Below are positions 1-5,539 of a stretch of 7,872 nucleotides of DNA, piece by piece. How positions within the stretch are numbered: position 1 is the first letter of the stretch; each line of letters opens with the position of its first letter. The stretch comes from Paludibacter sp. (GTDB taxonomy: Bacteria; Bacteroidota; Bacteroidia; Bacteroidales; Paludibacteraceae). The stretch is from the NCBI GenBank assembly GCA_031284665.1, contig JAITXR010000375.1, positions 1 through 7,872 on the forward strand, in the 5' to 3' direction. The notes beneath the pieces were generated by a model, which saw only the letters and a program-made list of their open reading frames with translations, was not told the origin of the DNA and did not search any database. A program made the position numbers and the translations under genes.

Positions 1-208
1 CTGTTCCGTTAACGACAATTGCCATATCTGTTGCCGGTTGTGGTTTCGCTAATACCATTTGAATAAACTGTTTACCGTCTTCTTCCGAATAAGGATACGG
101 AAAATAATCTCGCAGATTACTCCAAACTTTGATATTATTGGCGTTTTCAGCAAGCGATTGAATATCAGAAAATTGCCATTCTCTTAACTCTAAATTTATG
201 GTATTCAT
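1..208 (-). CDS. GNAT-family N-acetyltransferase, N-terminal part (cut by window edge)
   Basis: This reading frame is open for 69 codons from an ATG at 208 down to the window edge. It begins MNTINLELREWQFSDIQSLA and contains LRDYFPYPYSEEDGKQFI at about residues 32-49. Known of the family: a start of the type 'L-R-x-W-x-x-x-D', followed by N-L-R-D-x-F-P-x-P-Y and an acidic stretch, is typical of RimJ/RimL-like acetyltransferases (Acetyltransf_3), which move an acetyl group from acetyl-CoA to an amine. The acetyl-CoA-binding part (motif A, normally in the second half) lies outside the window, so the substrate and the integrity of the gene cannot be judged. The upstream bases are A-rich (AAAAAAATAAAAAT before the ATG on the coding strand), which suits initiation in Bacteroidota. 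A 31-codon ORF ends 42 bp upstream on the same strand and could share a transcript. Confidence 0.8.
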   Translation of the reverse strand, partial: MNTINLELREWQFSDIQSLAENANNIKVWSNLRDYFPYPYSEEDGKQFIQMVLAKPQPATDMAIVVNGT

Positions 209-220
209 ATTTTTATTTTT

Positions 221-258
221 TTGCACGCAGATGACACATATTAAAAGGATTTACGCTG
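221..258 (-). repeat. Candidate dispersed intergenic repeat (CACGCAGATGACACA type)
   Basis: The stretch has the composition CACGCAGATGACACA, then TATTAAAAGGA, then TTTACGC. From memory it resembles short intergenic repeats found in many Bacteroidota genomes, of the form 'ACGCAGATGACACAGATTTAAAGGATTTACGCAGA'. Only one copy is present here, so the repeat nature is recollection and not shown by this sequence. The stop codon of the micro-ORF at 251-346 falls inside it. Confidence 0.3.
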
Positions 259-346
259 TTTTTTCGCTTTGAGTTTGCCCAAAGGCTGCGTTTGCAAATA
301 AAAATATAAGCCCAAAAAATACTGTTTTCTTGATTGTAATATTCAT
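251..346 (-). CDS. Micro-ORF: signal peptide plus an 8-residue tail, or remnant of a truncated secreted protein
   Basis: This 31-residue ORF begins MNITIKKTVFFGLIFLFANA and ends AFGQTQSEKTA, then a stop. It has a basic N-region (KK at 6-7), a hydrophobic core (about 9-18) and an A-x-G|Q signal peptidase I type site at 21-24, so cleavage would leave QTQSEKTA. Known: in Bacteroidota, SPI substrates very often start with Gln after cleavage (the 'Q-rule', pyroglutamate formation). The tail is far too short for a folded domain, and its stop lies in a repeat-like sequence. Two explanations are possible: a secreted gene that lost its body when the repeat or the downstream acetyltransferase gene arrived, or a true secreted micropeptide. 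A -7-like box lies about 43 bp upstream. The signal peptide is clear; that the ORF is a functional gene is much less certain. Confidence 0.4.
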   Translation of the reverse strand: MNITIKKTVFFGLIFLFANAAFGQTQSEKTA

Positions 347-388
347 AAAGTTTGAATGGTTTGAGTAGTTAATAAAGTTATAAAGTTC

Positions 389-396
389 CAAAATTA
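389..396 (-). promoter_or_regulatory. Possible -7 box (TAATTTTG) for the micro-ORF/acetyltransferase transcript
   Basis: On the minus strand the sequence reads TAATTTTG, an exact match to the Bacteroidota -7 consensus TAnnTTTG. It lies about 43 bp upstream of the ATG at 346. No TTG is found at the expected 17-23 bp upstream, so the promoter is half supported. In AT-rich DNA an 8-mer with two free positions can occur by chance. Confidence 0.3.
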
Positions 397-437
397 TAAA
401 TTTACCTTTTGCCCTAATTATCTATCTTTCTCTATTT

Positions 438-497
438 TCTATTTGTCTATGTTCTATATGTCTATGTTCTATTTGTCTATGTTCTATTTATCTATTA
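438..497. repeat. 15-bp tandem repeat behind glyA
   Basis: Four head-to-tail copies of a 15-bp unit are visible: 438-452 TCTATTTGTCTATGT, 453-467 with one change (TCTATATG...), 468-482 identical to the first, and 483-497 degenerate. Related TCTAT-rich sequence continues left to about 421. On the glyA coding strand the unit reads AATAGAACATAGACA and starts a few bases after the glyA stop codon. It has no hairpin and no T-tract, so it does not look like an intrinsic terminator. The length is likely to vary between strains through slippage. Confidence 0.85.
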
Positions 498-505
498 TCT
501 TATTT

Positions 506-1786
506 TTACCAAGCAAATAGAGGCAAATCCGTCATTAAAGCGTTTACTTTTTCGCGTACGGATTTTATAACCAATTCATTTTCAGCATTTGAGAGGACAG
601 TATCAATCAATTCAACAACCGTTGGCATTGTCGATTCCTTCAGTCCGCGAGTGGTAATTGCCGGTGTGCCAAAGCGCAAGCCTGAAGTTTGAAAAGGCGA
701 ACGACTATCAAAAGGCACCATATTTTTGTTGGTGGTAATATCGGCTGCCACGAGGGCTTTTTCTGCCGTTTTACCCGTCAAATCGGGGAATTTAGTGCGC
801 AAATCTACCAACATACAATGATTGTCTGTTCCGCCCGAAATTATTTTATAACCTGCTGATACAAAAGCGTTTGCCATTGTTGCCGCATTGAGTTTTACCT
901 GTTTTTGATAATCAACATATTCGGGTTGTAATGCCTCAAAAAAACTTACTGCTTTTCCTGCAATTACGTGTTCGAGTGGTCCCCCTTGTACGCCGGGGAA
1001 AACGGCTGAATCGAGTAGCGCAGACATCATTTTCACTTCGCCCTTTGGAGTAGTTTTGCCCCAAGGATTTGGAAAATCTTTGCCTACAAGTATAATTCCA
1101 CCTCTGGGACCTCTTAAAGTTTTATGTGTGGTGGAAGTAACAATATGTGCGTGTTTTACAGGGTTTTCGAGCAATCCTGCTGCAATTAATCCCGCCGGAT
1201 GCGCCATATCTACCATAAAAATTGCTCCGATTTGGTCGGCAATTTTGCGAATACGAGCATAATCCCATTCGCGCGAATATGCAGATGCACCACCGATAAT
1301 CAATTTTGGACGTTCAGCGTGAGCAATTTGTTCAAGTTGCTCGTAATCAACGCGTCCATCGTCTTCTTTTACGTTGTATTCCAACGCTTTATAGTTCAGT
1401 CCCGAAAAATTTACAGGTGAGCCGTGCGAAAGATGTCCTCCGTGCGAAAGGTTAAGTCCGAGAAACTTATCGCCCGGATTTAGGCAAGCCATAAACACTG
1501 CCATATTCGCCTGTGCGCCTGAGTGTGGCTGCACGTTTGCCCATTCGGCATCAAAAATTTGTTTTAGACGGTCGATGGCAAGTTGTTCGCTCAAATCCAC
1601 CACTTCGCAGCCGCCATAATAGCGTTTTGTGGGGTAACCTTCGGCATATTTATTTGTTAAAACGCTACCCATTGCCTGCATAACTTGCTCACTTACAAAG
1701 TTTTCGGATGCAATAAGTTCAATACCGTGCAACTGACGTTGCTTTTCTTGCTCGATAATCGAGAAAATTTGAGAGTCTTTTTTCAT
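506..1786 (-). CDS. glyA: Serine hydroxymethyltransferase
   Basis: This PLP enzyme of the cytoplasm interconverts serine and glycine with tetrahydrofolate and 5,10-methylene-THF, feeding one-carbon units to purine, thymidylate and methionine synthesis. The 426-residue protein is full length. Visible landmarks in order are IELIASENF (22-30), YAEGYP-KRYYGG (47-59, with the conserved Tyr residues), QPHSGAQAN (86-94, cofactor phosphate and ring contacts), VDMAHPAG (192-199, Asp193 and His196 at the PLP pyridine and substrate site), [13 protein letters not shown] (218-230, Schiff-base Lys222), FPGVQGGP (263-270) and SGLRFGTPA (368-376, carboxylate-binding Arg371). The segment [18 protein letters not shown] (248-265) is of a kind I associate with Bacteroidota SHMT. 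The start at MKKDSQIF is natural: no longer in-frame start is evident, and the ATG follows AT-rich DNA. I found no TAnnTTTG promoter upstream on this strand. A single-gene transcript seems likely, as the next minus-strand ORF is 160 bp away behind a tandem repeat. Confidence 0.98.
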   Translation of the reverse strand: MKKDSQIFSIIEQEKQRQLHGIELIASENFVSEQVMQAMGSVLTNKYAEGYPTKRYYGGCEVVDLSEQLAIDRLKQIFDAEWANVQPHSGAQANMAVFMACLNPGDKFLGLNLSHGGHLSHGSPVNFSGLNYKALEYNVKEDDGRVDYEQLEQIAHAERPKLIIGGASAYSREWDYARIRKIADQIGAIFMVDMAHPAGLIAAGLLENPVKHAHIVTSTTHKTLRGPRGGIILVGKDFPNPWGKTTPKGEVKMMSALLDSAVFPGVQGGPLEHVIAGKAVSFFEALQPEYVDYQKQVKLNAATMANAFVSAGYKIISGGTDNHCMLVDLRTKFPDLTGKTAEKALVAADITTNKNMVPFDSRSPFQTSGLRFGTPAITTRGLKESTMPTVVELIDTVLSNAENELVIKSVREKVNALMTDLPLFAW

Positions 1787-1841
1787 ATAAATTTAGTTTA
1801 TTATATAGAGTTTATTAAATATTTAAAATTAGTTTTGTTCC

Positions 1842-1887
1842 AACTCTAACAGGGTTTTAAACCCTGCTGTAGTTAAATATTAGAGTT
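1842..1887. repeat. Palindromic repeat with nested arms (AACTCTAA ... CAGGGTTT-T-AAACCCTG ... TTAGAGTT)
   Basis: The inner perfect 8-bp arms CAGGGTTT (1850-1857) and AAACCCTG (1859-1866) flank a single T. Outer 8-bp arms AACTCTAA (1842-1849) and TTAGAGTT (1880-1887) are also perfectly complementary. A further TAGAGTTTAT copy lies at about 1806-1815. No T-tract follows on either strand, so a terminator is unlikely. It sits 56 bp upstream of the glyA start and could form a cruciform or act in the 5' leader of glyA. It also resembles intergenic palindromes common in this phylum (recollection). Confidence 0.6.
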
Positions 1888-1952
1888 TATATAGATTAAT
1901 CAATATTTTGTATTTCAACAACAAATGAGATATGCCTGATTTAGTATGTTTA

Positions 1953-2024
1953 ACATTCCGTAGGAATGTATCGCTCGGTAGAAAATGCGCCCACCCCCAC
2001 CTATCTTGCATTCCGTAGGAATGC
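1953..2024 (+). repeat. Unit 1 of the composite element
   Basis: Modules are the palindrome ACATTCCGTAGGAATGT (1953-1969), the box ATCGCTCGGTAGAAA (1970-1984), a 23-bp variable part containing CCCACCCCCACC, and the palindrome GCATTCCGTAGGAATGC (2008-2024). The two palindromes are nearly identical, so each unit is itself bounded by direct copies of one palindrome. Confidence 0.8.
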
Positions 2025-2042
2025 GCCCTTTGAACGGAGGAA

Positions 2043-2112
2043 GCATTCCTACGGAATGCTGGGAATATGTGTTATCCGTTATTTCTACCGAGCGATAATC
2101 CCTAACGGGATT
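2043..2112 (-). repeat. Unit 2 of the composite element (inverted)
   Basis: Read on the minus strand from 2112, the modules are AATCCCGTTAGGGATT (2112-2097), ATCGCTCGGTAGAAAT (2096-2081), a 21-bp variable part, then GCATTCCGTAGGAATGC (2059-2043). Its outer palindrome differs in sequence from that of unit 1 (ATCCCGTTAGGGAT versus CATTCCGTAGGAATG) but keeps the same C-C-G-T-A/T-A-G-G core layout. This suggests interchangeable palindrome cassettes. Confidence 0.8.
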
Positions 2113-2254
2113 TAAGCCGTAATACATTATTGTTTATTTAGTCAATGGTAGCAATCCAGAAAGTCAAACGACGTATTTATGTTTTATTTTATTTCAACTC
2201 TAATTATTATTCGACAAAAATAACAAAAAAATGAATAAAAAAAGGCGACTGACA

Positions 2255-2358
2255 GAAATTAATTGAAACAAGCCCATACTGCGCGACAAAAACATATCCC
2301 AAATGCGATGATTGCCGATAATCAAATAAAAAAATATTGATTATGCTTGTTTAATTTC
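2255..2358. repeat. Nested inverted repeat overlapping the GH31 promoter
   Basis: The right-hand segment TTGATTAT-GCTTGTTT-AATTTC (2337-2358) can pair over its whole 22 nt with three left-hand pieces: ATAATCAA (2318-2325), AAACAAGC (2266-2273) and GAAATT (2255-2260). The left pieces are separated by 44 nt and 5 nt. The -33 TTG of the GH31 promoter (2347-2349) lies inside the right arm. The structure is upstream of the predicted transcription start, so it would act as DNA (operator, cruciform) or in RNA from another start. AT-richness makes part of this pairing possible by chance. Confidence 0.35.
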
Positions 2359-2378
2359 TACAATAATTATTATTTTTG
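2347..2378 (+). promoter_or_regulatory. Bacteroidota-type promoter for the GH31 gene
   Basis: TTG at 2347-2349, a 21-bp spacer and TATTTTTG at 2371-2378 match the phylum consensus of TTG near -33 and TAnnTTTG near -7. Transcription would start around 2383-2386, leaving a leader of only about 12 nt before the ATG at 2397. No Shine-Dalgarno is present; the region before the start (AAAATAATAATACACA) is A-rich, as is usual in this phylum. Confidence 0.65.
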
Positions 2379-2396
2379 TCAAAATAATAATACACA

Positions 2397-4616
2397 ATGC
2401 ATCAAACTAACTATCAACTCTTTGATTTTCTTGATTTTGACATTTCACTTAACGGCAATGAACGTTTATGGCGTGCATTACCACCGCTTTCGTTCAGCGA
2501 AAATAATGGTGATATTTATGTGAAAATTCCTTTTCAAAAACAAATTAATTCTAATGAAATAACCCCCGATTTTTCCGTTCAGCCGGTTGAATATACTTTG
2601 CGAATCCGCGCTTATGCTAATAATGTTTTGCGTGTGTCGGCAGTATTTGATGGCGAAATGCCCGAAAATTCCGAAATGATAGAATGTAATTTGTTGCAAC
2701 CTAATAAATTATCGCTAATTGCCGACAAAACTTTCTGGAAAATTATTGACAGCAACGGAAAAACAAAAGCAATTTTTGATTTTACGCCACAAACAACTGA
2801 GTTTTGGAGCGACCTTCAGCCTGCGCCACAACCTACTTTGCGTTTGACATTTTATCCTGATGGAAAAAATGAAGTGAAATTAAGCGATTATGATATGTTT
2901 TCGCCCACTCGCCACGACGCTTTTGCGCTTGCAATGGTGGAGCGTGATGGAAAGCCAAATCGCATTACTTGTTCGTTCAAAGCCAAGCAGGATGAGTGTT
3001 TTATGGGTACAGGCGAGCGTTTTGCCAAAATGGATTTAAGCAGTAAAACCGTAGAATTACGCAATCAGGATGGGCAAGGTGTGAACAATCGCCGAACTTA
3101 CAAAAATATCCCTTTTTATTTATCGACCGAAAATTACGGGCTTTTTCTGCATACTTCCTACTTTTCAAAATTTTCGTTTGCCGACCATTCTACTCGTTCT
3201 GTTCAGATTTTGGCGGAGGAGGCAATTCTCGATTTGTTTTTGATAGGCGGCGATAAACCCGAAGATATTTTGTTGGAATACAGGAAATTAACCGGATTTC
3301 CTTCGATGCCTCCGCTGTGGAGTTTTGGAATTTGGATGAGCCGAATGACTTATTTTGCTGCCGATGAGGTAAATGAAATTTGCGAGCATTTGCGTCGAGA
3401 TGATTTTCCTTGCGATGTAATTCATTTAGATACAGGCTGGTTTGAGACCGACTGGCTTTGTGAATGGAAATTTAACAAAAAGCGTTTCCCAAATCCTGAA
3501 CAATTTATCAAAAATCTTAAAGATAAAGGTTTTCGGATAAGTTTATGGCAATTGCCGTATATTGCCTACAATGCCGAGCAATACAGCGAAGCGGTCGAAA
3601 ATAATTATATTTGCCGTACTGAGCGAAAAATTCAGGGCGCATCCAATTTTAGCGTTCAGGATTATGCAGGAACTATTGATTTTACATATCCTGCTGCTAC
3701 TGAATGGTATAAACGCTTGCTGCAAAATTTGCTCGAAATGGGTGTGGCTTGCATCAAAGCCGATTTTGGCGAAGATATTCATACCGATGCTCAATACCAT
3801 TCGATGTCGCCTGCAAAACTTCAAAATTTATACCCGCTTTTATATCAAAAAGCCGCTTACGACGTTACGCAAAAAGTTACCGGCGAAGGTATAATTTGGG
3901 CAAGAGCCGCTTGGGCAGGCTGTCAGCGTTTTCCGTTGCATTGGGGTGGCGATGCGGCTTCGAGTTGGGATGGGCTGGGAGGTAGTTTGAAAGGCGGATT
4001 ACATTTTGGGTTGTCGGGTTTTGCCTTTTGGAGCCACGATGTGCCGGGCTTTCACTCGTTGCCCGATTTTATGAACTCGCCACTCGACACCGAACTTTAT
4101 GTCCGCTGGACTCAATTTGGAGTTTTTTCTTCGCACATTCGTTATCACGGCTCACATAAGCGCGAGCCTTGGTATTATCCTCAAATTCAGGATATTATCC
4201 GCTATTGGTGGAAACTTCGTTATCAATTAATACCTTATATTATAGAGCAAAGTAAAAAATCGGTCGAAAGCGGTTTTCCTTTGCTCAGAGCGTTATATCT
4301 GCATCATCCTGACGATAAAACTTGTCGCCATATTGATGACCAATATTATTTTGGTGAAAATATATTAGTTGCGCCATTACTTACGGCAGGCGGAGTGCGC
4401 GATATTTATCTTCCTGAAGGTGAGTGGATTAACTTTTTTACAAGACAATCTTACAAGGGAAATCAATGGCTTAAAAACGTAGAAACGCCGCTCGACCAAA
4501 TGCCTGTGTTTGTGAAATACGGCGCAAAAATACCATTGTACCCCGACGATGTGAATTGTACCGATGAAATGGATTTAAGTAAAACGATTTGGGAGGAGTT
4601 TGGATTAAGAGATTAG
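2397..4616 (+). CDS. GH31 alpha-glycosidase, YicI/alpha-xylosidase-like
   Basis: This 739-residue retaining glycoside hydrolase of family 31 has the length and layout of E. coli YicI. The N-terminal beta-sandwich covers about 1-280 and includes GTGERFAKMDLSSKTVELRN (204-223) and TYKNIPFYLSTENYG (234-248). The (beta/alpha)8 barrel covers about 300-600 and beta domains follow. The catalytic nucleophile is Asp456 in IKADFGED (453-460), and the acid/base is Asp519 in PLHWGGD (513-519). SGFAFWSHDVPGF (540-552) and SSHIRYHGS (578-586) match the conserved FWSHDIGGF and SSH-R-HGS of the YicI branch. No signal peptide is seen (start MHQTNYQLFDFLDFD), so it should act in the cytoplasm on imported oligosaccharides, releasing alpha-linked xylose or glucose. 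The exact sugar is not decided: VPGF in place of IGGF and the residues LDTGWFETDW (344-353) may shift specificity. No SusC/SusD, transporter or regulator is nearby. It has its own promoter. GH31 membership is very sure; the xylosidase specificity is only likely. Confidence 0.95.
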   Translation: MHQTNYQLFDFLDFDISLNGNERLWRALPPLSFSENNGDIYVKIPFQKQINSNEITPDFSVQPVEYTLRIRAYANNVLRVSAVFDGEMPENSEMIECNLLQPNKLSLIADKTFWKIIDSNGKTKAIFDFTPQTTEFWSDLQPAPQPTLRLTFYPDGKNEVKLSDYDMFSPTRHDAFALAMVERDGKPNRITCSFKAKQDECFMGTGERFAKMDLSSKTVELRNQDGQGVNNRRTYKNIPFYLSTENYGLFLHTSYFSKFSFADHSTRSVQILAEEAILDLFLIGGDKPEDILLEYRKLTGFPSMPPLWSFGIWMSRMTYFAADEVNEICEHLRRDDFPCDVIHLDTGWFETDWLCEWKFNKKRFPNPEQFIKNLKDKGFRISLWQLPYIAYNAEQYSEAVENNYICRTERKIQGASNFSVQDYAGTIDFTYPAATEWYKRLLQNLLEMGVACIKADFGEDIHTDAQYHSMSPAKLQNLYPLLYQKAAYDVTQKVTGEGIIWARAAWAGCQRFPLHWGGDAASSWDGLGGSLKGGLHFGLSGFAFWSHDVPGFHSLPDFMNSPLDTELYVRWTQFGVFSSHIRYHGSHKREPWYYPQIQDIIRYWWKLRYQLIPYIIEQSKKSVESGFPLLRALYLHHPDDKTCRHIDDQYYFGENILVAPLLTAGGVRDIYLPEGEWINFFTRQSYKGNQWLKNVETPLDQMPVFVKYGAKIPLYPDDVNCTDEMDLSKTIWEEFGLRD

Positions 4617-4624
4617 AACATAGA
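4614..4624 (+). repeat. TAGAACATAGA motif shared with the repeat behind glyA
   Basis: The 11-bp TAGAACATAGA starts on the stop codon of the GH31 gene. The same 11-mer occurs three times in the 15-bp tandem array behind glyA, in the coding-strand sense. In both places it follows the end of a gene directly. It is short, so chance is possible. Confidence 0.35.
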
Positions 4625-4688
4625 TATTTGTTCTGGGCAAGTTTATTTATCAGTTTAGAAATATCTTTAAATTTTAGAAATCAAGATA

Positions 4689-5354
4689 ATGAAAAAACGT
4701 AATTTTAGACATCTAAGTACTGTAAATATAATAATTTATAGTAGTGTAGTGCTTTTTTATTTGGCGTGTAATGCACCAAAAAGCGAAATTAATCCGGAAC
4801 AACTTTGTCGTGAGTTTTATGAATTAAATAAAAATACAAATTTTGATAGTCTTTGTAATTTTCAGATATTAGGAATTAGAGAATACTCCGAATATGATAA
4901 CAAGAGTAATAAAATTCATCGAATACCCATTCTGATTCAAATTAAAGATACTATTGAAAATGTATATCTTGTATTTCCCGTTTTCAAAAAGGGGGCGAAT
5001 GAGGAGGAGAAGAAAATCTTTTTTTCACGTTGTAAAACTGATGATGTTGAGTATCTAATAAGAAAATATAAATTGTCCTCAAGAGATTCCGTTTTCGACT
5101 CTTATGTTAAAGAAGTAGAAACTATGTATGCCCAATATGATAAAATAAAAGTACCTGATATTTTGCATACTACAAATATCGAATTGCACGGCAGTGGTAA
5201 TTATATTGAGTTTGTATTATACAAAAGCGAAGAAGAGAAAATTAAGTATAGTTGCTATTATGTTAAGAATACGGTTTTTGCAAATGATAGGTTAAGTGAT
5301 TATTTTAATAAGTTACCTAAGTTTGATGAGCATTGGTATTATAAGGTAAATTAG
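4689..5354 (+). CDS. Lipoprotein of unknown function
   Basis: I do not recognise the family of this 221-residue protein. It begins MKKRNFRHLSTVNIIIYSSV and continues VLFYLACNAPK. A basic N-region (KKR, R7, H8), a hydrophobic stretch (about 12-26) and the lipobox YLA|C point to lipidation at Cys27 by signal peptidase II. After it comes NAPKSEINPEQ, which lacks a clear K-(D/E)2 surface-export signal, so a periplasm-facing location is as likely as the surface. The mature part is charged and rich in Lys, Glu, Asp and Tyr, predicted to be mixed alpha/beta, with several Cys (39, 57, 116, 187 by rough count) and no further membrane segment. The gene is visibly more AT-rich than the flanking GH31 and kinase genes, which may indicate a lineage-specific or acquired gene. 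It starts 72 bp after the GH31 stop; read-through from that gene is possible, and I found no consensus promoter in the gap. The reading frame is intact. Confidence 0.75.
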   Translation: MKKRNFRHLSTVNIIIYSSVVLFYLACNAPKSEINPEQLCREFYELNKNTNFDSLCNFQILGIREYSEYDNKSNKIHRIPILIQIKDTIENVYLVFPVFKKGANEEEKKIFFSRCKTDDVEYLIRKYKLSSRDSVFDSYVKEVETMYAQYDKIKVPDILHTTNIELHGSGNYIEFVLYKSEEEKIKYSCYYVKNTVFANDRLSDYFNKLPKFDEHWYYKVN

Positions 5355-5375
5355 GAGATAACACTCCGGCATTTT

Positions 5376-5420
5376 CCGCAAATGTGCGGTTAAGCGATTA
5401 GCATTTTTGCCCATCGGGCA
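5376..5420. repeat. Two short hairpins behind the lipoprotein gene
   Basis: CCGCA-AATG-TGCGG (5376-5389) is followed by TGCCC-ATC-GGGCA (5408-5420). Both have perfect 5-bp GC-rich arms in otherwise AT-rich DNA. No T-tract follows either, so they are not standard terminators. They may be dispersed palindromic repeats or 3' stabilising stems. Confidence 0.5.
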
Positions 5421-5456
5421 TCCATATCAATAGAAATAAATTGCCTCAGTGTAATA

Positions 5457-5485
5457 AAACCTCGTCAGAGGTTTCACGTTTTTTT
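5457..5485 (+). terminator. Possible intrinsic terminator of the lipoprotein transcript
   Basis: Perfect 7-bp arms AAACCTC (5457-5463) and GAGGTTT (5468-5474) close a GTCA loop. After a 4-base gap (CACG) a run of seven T follows (5479-5485). The gap weakens the match to a classical terminator, and the AAACCTCGTCAGAGGTTT palindrome may instead be a repeat element. The position between two genes on the same strand suits termination. Confidence 0.45.
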
Positions 5486-5539
5486 GAATTTGTTGAAATG
5501 AGTGTAAAAGAATTGTAAAACATTAATAATATTATTATA

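Larger units (their letters stand above)
1953..2112. repeat. Composite inverted-repeat element of two ~70-bp modular units (REP/MITE-like)
   Basis: The element consists of a plus-oriented unit (1953-2024), an 18-bp centre (2025-2042) and a minus-oriented unit (2043-2112). Both units share the same order of modules: an outer palindrome, the box ATCGCTCGGTAGAAA, a 21-23 bp variable part, and the inner palindrome GCATTCCGTAGGAATGC. The conserved modules are perfectly inverted, while the variable parts differ (one contains a C-rich run, CCCACCCCCACC). No transposase is present. The pattern fits a mobilisable or dispersed palindromic element in the manner of REP/BIME or MITE sequences. I recall GCATTCCGTAGGAATGC-type sequences from other Bacteroidota intergenic regions. 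A 70-codon ORF on the minus strand runs through it and is an artefact of the repeat. Confidence 0.85.
1787..2396. other. Divergent, palindrome-rich intergenic region between glyA and the GH31 gene
   Basis: This 610-bp gap holds no credible protein gene. It contains, in order, a CAGGGTTT/AAACCCTG palindrome with outer TAGAGTT arms (1842-1887), a 160-bp composite inverted-repeat element (1953-2112), about 140 bp of plain AT-rich DNA (2113-2254) in which I see nothing, a nested inverted repeat (2255-2358), and the GH31 promoter (2347-2378). The glyA promoter must lie in the left part, but no box matches the Bacteroidota consensus there. Confidence 0.8.

Noticed and set aside
421..500. Possible CRISPR array in the TCTATGT repeats
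   Set aside because: The units are 15 bp and directly abutting with no spacers; it is a simple tandem repeat.
1056..1420. Two plus-strand ORFs inside glyA
   Set aside because: They are antisense shadows of a fully conserved glyA coding region.
1915..2127. 70-codon ORF on the minus strand through the palindromic element
   Set aside because: It runs through both inverted units, so its residues are dictated by the repeat. No domain, signal or start context supports it.
2205..2330. Minus-strand open stretch reading MFLSRSMGLFQLISVSRLF and on into a hydrophobic tail
   Set aside because: It is short, and its hydrophobic end comes from poly-T on that strand. It has no upstream promoter and no recognisable family.
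2128..2396. Possible riboswitch or structured leader before the GH31 gene
   Set aside because: The predicted transcription start leaves a leader of about 12 nt, so the upstream structures would not be in the mRNA.
3543..3985. Three ORFs (both strands) inside the GH31 gene
   Set aside because: They are out-of-frame shadows across the catalytic region of an intact GH31 protein.
5487..5523. Promoter for the DUF1537 kinase
   Set aside because: TTG triplets occur, but no TAnnTTTG box stands at the right distance; the start of this transcript cannot be placed from sequence.
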